From an uncultured Clostridia bacterium (GTDB lineage: Bacteria; Bacillota; Clostridia; Christensenellales; CAG-917): DNA of 64,000 nucleotides. Below are positions 57,890-64,000 of this stretch, one piece after another (position 1 is the stretch's first letter; every line of letters begins with the position of its first letter). Location of the stretch: positions 248,001-312,000 of the forward strand of contig CAKQUX010000002.1 in assembly GCA_934277645.1 (NCBI GenBank). The letters run 5' to 3'. Under the pieces are notes generated by a model. The model was not told the DNA's origin. It did not search any database and saw only the letters and a list, made by a program, of their open reading frames with translations. Both the position numbers and the translations under genes were made by a program.

Positions 57890-58555
57890 ATGGTAAACAT
57901 TCAGAACAGTTGGGACGAAGTTTTAAGTGACGAGTTTAAAAGCGAATACTATTTAAAACTCAGAGAATTTTTGAAAAAGGAATATTTCTCGCGTACGATA
58001 TATCCGCCGATGAACGATATATTCAACGCCTTAAAACTTACGCCGTATGAAAAAGTAAAAGTCGTAATTTTGGGGCAAGACCCTTATCACGAAAAGGGAC
58101 AAGCGGAAGGCTTGTGTTTTTCCGTTCCTAAGGGTGTAAAAACGCCGCCGTCGCTTGTCAATATCTTTAAAGAGATTAAAGACGATTTGAATATCGACAA
58201 CACAAGTCCCGAATTGTCTTGTTGGGCAAAGCAAGGTGTTTTGCTTTTAAACACTTCTTTGACAGTAAGAGAAGGTCAGGCGAATTCGCACAGCGGAAAA
58301 GGTTGGGAAATTTTGACCGACGCCATAATTAAAAAACTCAACGACAGAAAACAACCGATAGTGTTTTTGCTTTGGGGCGCAAACGCAAGGAGCAAAGCGG
58401 CGTTTATAACAAACAAAAACCATTTGGTTTTGAGCGCGGCGCACCCGTCGCCGCTGTCTGCATATAACGGCTTTTTCGGGTGCAAACACTTTTCAAAGAC
58501 AAACGAATTTTTAATAAAAAACGGAATTGAACCGATAGATTGGAGGACGGAATGA
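57890..58555 (+). CDS. ung: Uracil-DNA glycosylase
   Basis: A 221-residue family 1 enzyme removing uracil from DNA. VVILGQDPYHEKGQA holds the catalytic Asp; SCWAKQGVLLLNTSLTV, VFLLWGANA and AAHPSPLSAYNGFFG (catalytic His) follow. Start MVNIQNSWDEV at 57890: the ATG ten codons earlier overlaps the promoter. Its stop overlaps yhbY by 4 bp. Confidence 0.95.
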   Translation: MVNIQNSWDEVLSDEFKSEYYLKLREFLKKEYFSRTIYPPMNDIFNALKLTPYEKVKVVILGQDPYHEKGQAEGLCFSVPKGVKTPPSLVNIFKEIKDDLNIDNTSPELSCWAKQGVLLLNTSLTVREGQANSHSGKGWEILTDAIIKKLNDRKQPIVFLLWGANARSKAAFITNKNHLVLSAAHPSPLSAYNGFFGCKHFSKTNEFLIKNGIEPIDWRTE

Positions 58556-58845
58556 TAACAAGTAAAACAAGAAGTATATTACGCGGCAAGGCAAACGGAC
58601 TTGCGCCGTGTTTTCAAATAGGAAAGGGCGGTATCGAAGGCAACGTTTTAAACGAGCTTAGCGATGCACTTGAAAACAGAGAACTTATAAAGGTTTCCGT
58701 TTTAAACAACTGCGAAATGAGCGCAAAAGAACTCATAAACGTAATTGCCGAAAAATTGGGCGCAGAAGCGATAAGCGCTGTAGGAAACAAAATGGTATTG
58801 TATCGCTATTCAAAAAAAGAAGGAATAAAGCATTTGGAGTTTTAA
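58552..58845 (+). CDS. yhbY: YhbY/CRM-domain RNA-binding protein
   Basis: 97 residues of the CRS1-YhbY fold (LRGKANGLAPCFQIGKGGIEGNV, ELIKVSVLNNCEM, VGNKMVLYRYSKK), which binds pre-50S ribosomal particles. The start is the ATG behind GGAGG inside the end of ung. Confidence 0.93.
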   Translation: MITSKTRSILRGKANGLAPCFQIGKGGIEGNVLNELSDALENRELIKVSVLNNCEMSAKELINVIAEKLGAEAISAVGNKMVLYRYSKKEGIKHLEF

Positions 58846-58846
58846 T

Positions 58847-59038
58847 ATGGATATTGAAAGATTAAATCATCTTGCGAGAAAATCTAAGGCAGAAGGGCTC
58901 ACCGACGAGGAAAAGACCGAGCATCAAAAATTAAGACGAGAATATATCGACAGCGTTGTCGGCAATTTAAGAACGCAACTCGACAATACTTATATAGTCG
59001 ACAAGGACGGAAACAAGGAGAAGCTGAAAAAGAAATGA
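58847..59038 (+). CDS. DUF896 family protein (YnzC-like)
   Basis: 63 residues: DIERLNHLARKSKAEGLTDEE and LRREYIDSVVGNLRTQL are the DUF896 (UPF0291) signature, a small two-helix fold of unknown function common in Bacillota. It has a GGAG site inside yhbY; the end overlaps the next gene by 4 bp. Confidence 0.9.
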   Translation: MDIERLNHLARKSKAEGLTDEEKTEHQKLRREYIDSVVGNLRTQLDNTYIVDKDGNKEKLKKK

Positions 59039-59232
59039 GCGAAGAAAAAAAGGAAGGTTATCTTCCGCTTTGGGAACCTCTTGATAAGACTAAGGAAGTT
59101 GCGCCTAAAAAAGAACTTACGCCTGCCGAGCTTGCCGAAAAACGTAGAAAGCAAAGAGAAACCGAAGCGTGGAAGAAAAAGTATTTTGAATATTACGACG
59201 ATATAAAAATCTCTCACCGCGAAGACTGGTAA
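59035..59232 (+). CDS. Small charged hypothetical protein
   Basis: 65 residues, very rich in Lys and Glu, with a predicted helix over LTPAELAEKRRKQRETEAWKKKYF. No recognised family. An ATGA overlap with the DUF896 gene and a terminator shortly after the stop support a real last gene of the ung operon. Confidence 0.7.
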   Translation: MSEEKKEGYLPLWEPLDKTKEVAPKKELTPAELAEKRRKQRETEAWKKKYFEYYDDIKISHREDW

Positions 59233-59288
59233 AACTTTAAAGACGGCAAAAATGTCGCTAGCGGTTTATAAAAAGGACTTATAAAATA

Positions 59289-59318
59289 AAGCCCCTCGTT
59301 TAAGACGTGGGGTTTTTT
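59289..59318 (+). terminator. ung operon terminator
   Basis: CCCC-t-CGT, loop, ACG-t-GGGG (59292-59312), then six T. Confidence 0.85.
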
Positions 59319-59457
59319 GTAACAATCGATTTGATGTTTTAATTTAAAAGTTAGGCGAGAATCGTTATTGTGTTATAAAATCGTCCATATTTATTTTAGC
59401 AATCGATAAGGCTTTGCAAAATAGACGAAGCGTATATCTATTGAACGTTTGTTATGT

Positions 59458-60276
59458 TTAATTTTTATCGTCGTTTTCGACAGATGCGGTTCTCTCTTCC
59501 GTTTTAGGAAAGTTTTTGCCGACGTTAGCTTCTTGTTTGTTTAAAGATTGAAGACCTTCGGTCTGATTTTCGCTGTTTGCCGTCACGTCGGATTTAGGCG
59601 TGTCGTCTGAGTTTTCGCCGATTATGGTTCTGTCCAAAAATACGTCGTTTGAGTCGGGGCTGAAATGCTCGCCGTTTTGTTTTGCCGCCTTAGCGCGAAG
59701 TTCGGCTTTGAAAACGTCTGAAACGTACACTTCCATACTCACACCATTATCTATAATCAGGCAGTTTTTCGGGGCTTTCAAAATTTTTATAGTAACGTAC
59801 AAGTCGCCTGCCGCTCCTGCGACGTTGAGCATTTGCACAAAATAGACGCCCCAAAAATAAATCGTCGGCACAAGCAGGCAAGGAATGAGCAATAATAGCG
59901 TCCAGATAACGAGCGGCGCCAAAGCTATCACGAGATAGGGAAGCTTTTTGAAGCACTCGTCTGAGCCTGCATACGCCATACCCGCAGTGAATCCGAATTT
60001 TACTTTGCTTTTCGGCTCGAAAATTTTGATAAATACGGCGTGCGTAAGTTCGTGCAACACTATATAGACAATCGAACCTATCACGGCGATAAGCACGTTA
60101 AAGATTATGTATTTAAAATGAAGATACGCAAAAAAAGTCAAATCTTTTGTGAAGTAGCCGCCTATGAACAACAGTATGTAAAGCACAATGGAAATTGCCT
60201 GCACCAAGGCATTACTTTTTTTATCGCTTTTCAAATCAATAGTTTCGAGTAAGTCATAGTTTTGGGGAAGTTTCAT
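59458..60276 (-). CDS. DUF3267 putative membrane zinc metalloprotease
   Basis: 272 residues. The HELTHAVFIKIF motif (HExxH) lies inside a membrane segment, with further helices around it (about residues 25-190). The metal motif and topology fit DUF3267, a putative site-2-protease-like zincin. A hydrophilic tail of about 75 residues, rich in Ser, Asn and Glu, follows. It has an AGGTG site. It lies just beyond the rps terminator with no obvious promoter of its own. Substrate unknown. Confidence 0.8.
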   Translation of the reverse strand: MKLPQNYDLLETIDLKSDKKSNALVQAISIVLYILLFIGGYFTKDLTFFAYLHFKYIIFNVLIAVIGSIVYIVLHELTHAVFIKIFEPKSKVKFGFTAGMAYAGSDECFKKLPYLVIALAPLVIWTLLLLIPCLLVPTIYFWGVYFVQMLNVAGAAGDLYVTIKILKAPKNCLIIDNGVSMEVYVSDVFKAELRAKAAKQNGEHFSPDSNDVFLDRTIIGENSDDTPKSDVTANSENQTEGLQSLNKQEANVGKNFPKTEERTASVENDDKN

Positions 60277-60287
60277 AATTCACCTAA

Positions 60288-60320
60288 AAAAATATAGAGG
60301 CATAAGCCTCTATATTTAAG
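60288..60320 (-). terminator. rpsF-ssb-rpsR terminator
   Basis: On the minus strand: AATATAGAGGC, loop TTAT, GCCTCTATATT (60316-60291), then TTTTT. Confidence 0.9.
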
Positions 60321-60326
60321 TTTTAA

Positions 60327-60569
60327 TTAGTCAGCTCTGTATGGGAGCAATGCCATTTGTCTTGCGCGCTTGATAGCGGTAGCAAGTTCACGTTGATGTT
60401 TTGCGCAAACGCCGCTCATACGACGTGGCAAAATCTTTCCTTTTTCAGTGATGAATTTTCTAAGTTTTGCAACGTCTTTGTAGTCGATGCTTTCAGCGTG
60501 TTCGACACAGAAAGTGCAAACCTTTTTCTTAGGAACCCTTTTTTGAGGGCGAACGTTCTTTTCTTCCAT
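60327..60569 (-). CDS. rpsR: Ribosomal protein S18
   Basis: 80 residues of the 30S subunit, binding next to S6. The cysteines in VCTFCVEH plus GVCAKHQR show the zinc-binding (C+) form. FITEKGKILPRRMSGV is the conserved core. It has an AAGGAG site and is the last gene of rpsF-ssb-rpsR, the usual order in Bacillota. Confidence 0.97.
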   Translation of the reverse strand: MEEKNVRPQKRVPKKKVCTFCVEHAESIDYKDVAKLRKFITEKGKILPRRMSGVCAKHQRELATAIKRARQMALLPYRAD

Positions 60570-60580
60570 AAAATCTCCTT

Positions 60581-60970
60581 TTAGAATGGAAGGTCATCGT
60601 CGTTGACAGGCTTCAAATCGTCAAAGCCGTTCGACTCTTCCCTTACGTCATTGTCGTTTCTTGTTGAAAGGAATTGAACCTCTTCAGCGACGATATCGGT
60701 AGTGTAGCGTTTTGTGCCGTCTTTACCGTCGTAGCTGCTTGTTTGGATACTACCGACAACAGCGGCCTTTGAACCTTTTTTAAGGTACTTAGCGCAGTTT
60801 TCGGCTTGGGTACGCCAAACGATGATGTTGAGAAAATCCGTATCCCTTCTGCCGTCCTTTGAGTACGTTCTCGAAACTGCCAAAGTAAATCTGCAATAAG
60901 CAATTCCGTTGGTAGTTTGATTAAGCTCAGGATCTTTTGTTAAATTTCCGATTAAGAAAACTTTGTTCAT
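60581..60970 (-). CDS. ssb: Single-stranded DNA-binding protein
   Basis: 129 residues: OB fold (MNKVFLIGNLTKDPEL, FTLAVSRTY, DFLNIIVWRTQAENCAKYLKKGS) and a short linker ending in the acidic DDDLPF tail that docks repair and replication proteins. The linker is shorter than in many homologues. It has an AGGAG site. Confidence 0.97.
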   Translation of the reverse strand: MNKVFLIGNLTKDPELNQTTNGIAYCRFTLAVSRTYSKDGRRDTDFLNIIVWRTQAENCAKYLKKGSKAAVVGSIQTSSYDGKDGTKRYTTDIVAEEVQFLSTRNDNDVREESNGFDDLKPVNDDDLPF

Positions 60971-60984
60971 AGTTATCTCCTCGA

Positions 60985-61266
60985 TTACTTTCTGATAATC
61001 ATTTCTCTTACGACGTTTTCATCGTTGCCGAGTTGTCTTGACAATTCTTGCGGAACGGTATCGTCTGCCGTAAAGTTCATCAAAACGTAATAGCCTTCGC
61101 TTTTGAAGTTGATTTTGTAAGCGTACTTTTTAGTACCCCATTTGTCAACCGATTCGACCGTACCGTTCAATGACTCAACGAGCTTTGAATACTTTTCGAC
61201 AATTTTGTTTTTGACTTCGTCGTCGACGTCGTTTTGAATAATGTAGAGCATTTCATACTTATTCAT
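60985..61266 (-). CDS. rpsF: Ribosomal protein S6
   Basis: 93 residues of the 30S subunit: MNKYEMLYIIQ, DKWGTKKYAYKI and YYVLMNF are conserved. It has an AAGGAGG site. The leader ahead of it is structured and could carry an S6-S18 feedback site. Confidence 0.97.
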   Translation of the reverse strand: MNKYEMLYIIQNDVDDEVKNKIVEKYSKLVESLNGTVESVDKWGTKKYAYKINFKSEGYYVLMNFTADDTVPQELSRQLGNDENVVREMIIRK

Positions 61267-61274
61267 ATCGTTAC

Positions 61275-61338
61275 CTCCTTATGGTCTTTGGCCCGAAAGG
61301 GCAAGGATTGGCTTTCGCCTGCCTTTATAGGCTTTAAT
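61275..61338 (-). promoter_or_regulatory. Structured leader of rpsF-ssb-rpsR
   Basis: Three short hairpins in a row on the minus strand: GCC-TATAAA-GGC, GGC-GAAA-GCC and GCCC-TTTC-GGGC (61302-61291), the last one just before the AAGGAGG site. This is the place where an S6:S18 autoregulatory RNA is known in many bacteria; I cannot confirm that motif. Confidence 0.5.
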
Positions 61339-61367
61339 ATTATCTTATAATTTTTTAAAAAAGTAAA
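61339..61367 (-). promoter_or_regulatory. rpsF promoter
   Basis: -35 TTTACT (61367-61362), 17-bp spacer, -10 GATAAT (61344-61339). Confidence 0.65.
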
Positions 61368-61462
61368 GCAAAAAAAGCGGTTTTGACCTAAAATTTTAAT
61401 ATGATATTCAGTGCGCGTTTGCGGCAATAAATAATAGAATTTCGGGAAGTGGGGCAAAAAAA

Positions 61463-62053
61463 TTAATCATACAGTTTTTTTGCGAGCTTTTTGATTTTTT
61501 GAAGAGCGTTGTCCACGGCTTTTACGGAAACGTCAACGGCGTCTGCGATTTCCGAATAGCTGTTTCCGTCAAGATATAGCGAAAGTATTTTTAGTTCGGC
61601 GGGAGTCAGCTTTTCGGCAAAACCGTCAAAAAATTTGCCGTCGTTTTCTTTTAACAAAAGCACTTCTTCGGGGTTCAAATCGTTTGAAGAAAAACGTTCG
61701 TCGCCTCTTTCGCCGTCATCGGCGTTTATGGACGAAAATGAAACGTAATCGTTTAAATAACTGTGTTTTAGGCGGTCGGCGGTTTTAATTGCGTCGGCAA
61801 GCTGATTTTTTATGCACTCGGTGAGATATGATTTAAGCGCGCCTTTATTTTCGTTGTATGAACGGACGCCTTTAAAAAGGCCTATCATACCTTCTTGTAT
61901 AAGGTCGTCTCTGTTTGCGCCTTTGATGAAAAAACCGCGCGACAAAGCAATGACAAGCGGTTTATATCTGTTGTATAAAACGTCTTGCGCAAAATCGTCA
62001 CCTGCCAAAACAAGGTTTAAAATTTCTTCGTCGCTAAGTTTTAAATAATCCAT
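61463..62053 (-). CDS. sigH: Sporulation sigma factor SigH
   Basis: 196 residues: sigma-70 region 2 (about 15-90: AQDVLYNRYKPLVIALSRGFFIKG, DDLIQEGMIGLFKGVRSYNENKG) and region 4 (about 145-195: LSLYLDGNSYSEIADAVDVSVKAVDNALQKIKK). The position behind rlmB and near mrnC matches sigH in Bacillus and clostridia. SigH drives early sporulation genes, including spo0A in relatives. Ten bases separate it from rlmB; only AAAG precedes its ATG. Confidence 0.92.
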   Translation of the reverse strand: MDYLKLSDEEILNLVLAGDDFAQDVLYNRYKPLVIALSRGFFIKGANRDDLIQEGMIGLFKGVRSYNENKGALKSYLTECIKNQLADAIKTADRLKHSYLNDYVSFSSINADDGERGDERFSSNDLNPEEVLLLKENDGKFFDGFAEKLTPAELKILSLYLDGNSYSEIADAVDVSVKAVDNALQKIKKLAKKLYD

Positions 62054-62063
62054 CTTTAATCTG

Positions 62064-62801
62064 TTATTTTTGATATTCCGAGTGTCTTTGTCTTGTACAT
62101 TCGTAAAGCGTCACGCCTGTCGCCACCGAAGCGTTTAATGAGTTGACTTTTCCGAATTGCGGAATAGTCAGCGTCCCGTCGCAAAGCTCTTTTGTAAGAC
62201 GCTTTATGCCTTCGCCTTCGCTTCCGATGACGATTGCGATATTGCCGTGCAGGTCAACGCTTGACGGAGCGTCGCCGTCGAAATCGGTGGCGTAAACCCA
62301 AACCCCCGATTCTTTAAGCTCTCTTATAGTATCGTTGATATTGGTGACTTTTGCAACCATAATGTGTTCGGCAGCTCCTGCCGACGTTTTTATGACAGTG
62401 CCGTTTACAACCGCGCTACGATGCTTAGATATTACCACGCCGTGCGCTCCGAAACATTCTGCGCTTCTTAAAATAGCACCCAAATTGTGCGGATCGGTTA
62501 TGCCGTCAAGTATTATCAAAAGCACTTTTTCGCCCTTTGATTTTGCAAGACTCAACATATCTTCGACCGAGCTATATTCAAATTCGCCTTTTATAAGAAC
62601 TGCCCCTTGATGATTAGGGCAACCTGCTTTTTCTGTCAAAGCGCGTTTGTCTGCAAACGAAACAAGAACGTTTTTTTGCTTTGCAAGTCTTATTATTTCG
62701 TTTAAACTCTTGTCGAAATTTCCCTTTTCAATCAAAAGTTTTTCTATTGGGTCGTCTCCCGACAGAGCTTCTCTGACGGCATTTTTTCCGTAAACTATCA
62801 T
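62064..62801 (-). CDS. rlmB: 23S rRNA 2'-O-methyltransferase RlmB (TrmH family)
   Basis: A 245-residue SPOUT methyltransferase. An N-terminal substrate-binding domain precedes the knotted domain with LLILDGITDPHNLGAILRSAECFG, IAIVIGSEGEGI and LNASVATGVTLYE. The family methylates a guanosine of 23S rRNA with SAM. It has a GAGG site and is probably one unit with sigH. Confidence 0.93.
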   Translation of the reverse strand: MIVYGKNAVREALSGDDPIEKLLIEKGNFDKSLNEIIRLAKQKNVLVSFADKRALTEKAGCPNHQGAVLIKGEFEYSSVEDMLSLAKSKGEKVLLIILDGITDPHNLGAILRSAECFGAHGVVISKHRSAVVNGTVIKTSAGAAEHIMVAKVTNINDTIRELKESGVWVYATDFDGDAPSSVDLHGNIAIVIGSEGEGIKRLTKELCDGTLTIPQFGKVNSLNASVATGVTLYECTRQRHSEYQK

Positions 62802-62897
62802 ATCAACCTCTTTGGTTTTTTGTTTTATTGCGATGTGTTGTCATAAGTATGTTGTCGGTGTGGGATATGACACGAAACTCACAAAGTGTCACATACG

Positions 62898-62942
62898 CAT
62901 AAAGAGCAACAAATCATAAAGAGCGACAAACGCATAAAGAGC
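62898..62942. repeat. Three CATAAAGAGC direct repeats
   Basis: CATAAAGAGC at 62898, 62915 and 62933 (steps of 17 and 18 bp) in the gap between rlmB and mrnC. Confidence 0.55.
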
Positions 62943-62993
62943 CGCACGACTATAATTTTGACTTAAACGTCAGGATAAGCGGCATATCGAAAA

Positions 62994-63389
62994 CTATTGC
63001 AAGAATTCGTAAAGTCTGTCCGTTTGCCCTGTGAGATACAGAAAACCTAAAACTGCCTCATAGCCGCTGGCATATCGATATTCGCCGATTTCGGCGTGTT
63101 TTGCGCTTGTGTGAATTTTTGAGTTCCTTGCTCGTCTGAAAACGTCGGCTTCTACGTCCGTCATTTTGTCCATTAAGCGAGCAACTTTTTCCGCTTGAGA
63201 AACGGCTTTGACTTTTTGCGTAACCATCGTGTGTAATTTCCCCGTAGGCAAATCGCTACCTATCGTGACTTGTGAGCGCTCATAAAGAGATTGAACGCTG
63301 TCACCGATAAAAGCAAGGGATAACGGCGGAAGGCTTAATGCGTCGGATATAGGCAGTTTTGTTTTTATTTCAAACAAACAATTTTCCAT
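62994..63389 (-). CDS. mrnC: Mini-ribonuclease III
   Basis: 131 residues of RNase III fold without the double-stranded-RNA-binding domain; it matures 23S rRNA in Bacillota. LAFIGDSVQSLYER is the signature helix with the catalytic Asp; FRRARNSK and YEAVLGFLYLTG supply the rest. The position next to rlmB fits the conserved mrnC-rlmB order. The -10 ends six bases before the ATG and there is no ribosome-binding site. Confidence 0.92.
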   Translation of the reverse strand: MENCLFEIKTKLPISDALSLPPLSLAFIGDSVQSLYERSQVTIGSDLPTGKLHTMVTQKVKAVSQAEKVARLMDKMTDVEADVFRRARNSKIHTSAKHAEIGEYRYASGYEAVLGFLYLTGQTDRLYEFLQ

Positions 63390-63395
63390 AGGCTA

Positions 63396-63424
63396 AGTTT
63401 AGCACAAGATATGTTTCTTGACAA
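63396..63424 (-). promoter_or_regulatory. mrnC promoter (leaderless)
   Basis: -35 TTGTCA (63424-63419), 17-bp spacer, -10 TAAACT (63401-63396), then TAGCCT and the ATG at 63389. Its -35 overlaps that of the divergent lipoprotein promoter. Confidence 0.75.
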
Positions 63425-63446
63425 CAATTTGTAAAAATGATATAAA
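63418..63446 (+). promoter_or_regulatory. Promoter of the terminal lipoprotein gene
   Basis: -35 TTGACA (63418-63423), 17-bp spacer, -10 TATAAA (63441-63446). Leader about 140 nt. Confidence 0.75.
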
Positions 63447-63590
63447 TATTAAATAGAATACTAATAACGTTTGCTACAATTTTTCAGTTGAATTCGAACG
63501 TTCACGGATACGTTCTTATCGAATTATCGGCAAGGCGTATTCAAACAATAATAACCATCGGCGGTATAAAGGCCGCCAAAGTAAGGGATT

Positions 63591-64000
63591 ATGAAAAAAG
63601 CAGTCAAATTTATCTTGATATTTACTATGATAGCGCTTTTGGTTGGCGCTCTTTCGGCGTGCGGATTTTGGGAAACGCGAATAACGTCGCTCACAATCGA
63701 CAATCCGTCCGATATAACGATGATTGTCGGGGAAACGCTTGAATTGTCGGTTACCGTAAAGCCGAATTCGAGAACGGAAAAAATTCAGTTCAAAGCCGAA
63801 ACGGTTGACAAAAATCACAACTTGCTTAACGACGGAAGCGAAGTAGTTACGATTGACGAAAAAGGGAAAATAAAGGCAATCGACGACGGATATGCAAAAG
63901 TCACCGTTCAGACGTTGGACGGCAGACTTAAAGAGAGCGTTTTCATTACGGCTACTTACGCTCCCGTAAAAGAATTTAATCTTAACTATGAAGGCAAGCT
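63591..64000 (+). CDS. Lipoprotein with Ig-like domain (3' end outside window)
   Basis: An open frame from the ATG behind AAGGGA to the window end (136 codons visible). Signal peptide MKKAVKFILIFTMIALLVG is followed by the lipobox LSAC (Cys 24). ITSLTIDNPSDITMIVGETLELSVTVKPNS and DEKGKIKAIDDGYAKVTVQ resemble a bacterial Ig-like (BIG_2) domain found on surface proteins. The rest is not visible. Confidence 0.85.
   Translation, partial: MKKAVKFILIFTMIALLVGALSACGFWETRITSLTIDNPSDITMIVGETLELSVTVKPNSRTEKIQFKAETVDKNHNLLNDGSEVVTIDEKGKIKAIDDGYAKVTVQTLDGRLKESVFITATYAPVKEFNLNYEGK

Noticed and set aside
62898..62942. CATAAAGAGC repeats as a CRISPR-like or iteron array.
   Set aside because: Only three 10-bp copies at 17-18 bp steps; too short and too few.
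1..64000. tRNA, rRNA, tmRNA, CRISPR arrays, insertion sequences, prophage or attachment sites.
   Set aside because: I looked for T-loop words, regular repeat-spacer patterns, transposase motifs and terminal inverted repeats, and found none I could support.

Overview
The window is a chromosomal stretch of about 42% GC (my estimate by eye) from an endospore-forming, anaerobic member of the Bacillota, most likely an uncultured member of the Clostridia. Support for this: a gerA-type germinant-receptor operon, spo0A, sigH beside rlmB and mrnC, Shine-Dalgarno sites of the AGGAGG type, sigma-A-like promoters (TTGACA, 17 bp, TATAAT), and an oxygen-defence set typical of anaerobes (reverse rubrerythrin, PerR, flavodiiron protein). 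I see no tRNA, rRNA, CRISPR array, insertion sequence or prophage.

Layout. 1-4.5 kb: end of a cation/proton antiporter, rubrerythrin, perR, lepB and a probably inactive esterase-like protein. 4.7-9 kb: a small acidic protein and the gerAA-gerAB-gerAC operon. 9-15.4 kb: an amidohydrolase, purB-purA and a 797-residue Sel1-repeat protein. 15.5-17.4 kb: an InlB-repeat lipoprotein and a small hypothetical gene. 17.6-29.2 kb: the complete UMP pathway in one run (pyrB-pyrC-carA-carB-pyrK-pyrD-pyrF-pyrE), followed by a DEAD-box helicase that seems to start at ATA. 29.4-36.9 kb: a GtrA-like protein, serine dehydratase, a RuvB-like ATPase with a haemolysin III protein, a membrane-anchored unknown and a flavodiiron protein. 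37.3-41.9 kb: ECF sigma with putative anti-sigma, a 37-residue Cys-rich ORF, spo0A, a phosphodiesterase and a 49-residue zinc ribbon. 42-51.5 kb: WYL regulator, Fe-alcohol dehydrogenase with an SCP2-like protein, a purine permease under a guanine riboswitch, and a cupin regulator with a GH31 glycosidase. 51.6-59.2 kb: glnS, a lipoprotein, galM, mreB family, ung, yhbY and two small genes. 59.4-64 kb: DUF3267, rpsF-ssb-rpsR, sigH, rlmB, mrnC and the start of a lipoprotein.

The most notable signals are regulatory. (1) Seven genes have a good promoter whose -10 box ends six or seven bases before the start codon, with no room for a ribosome-binding site, so their mRNAs should be leaderless. (2) Four 0A-box-like heptamers at exact 10-bp spacing, then four GTGAA motifs at exact 11-bp spacing, lie upstream of spo0A. 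(3) PerR-like 7-1-7 boxes cover the -10 elements of both perR and the flavodiiron gene. (4) A guanine-type purine riboswitch with a terminator precedes the AzgA-type permease, and an attenuator-like hairpin precedes purB-purA. (5) The mRNAs of mreB and of the WYL regulator should begin with, or almost with, a stem-loop.

All calls are by reading motifs; no database search, folding or alignment was run. Stretches over 300 bases without a gene are listed with what they hold.
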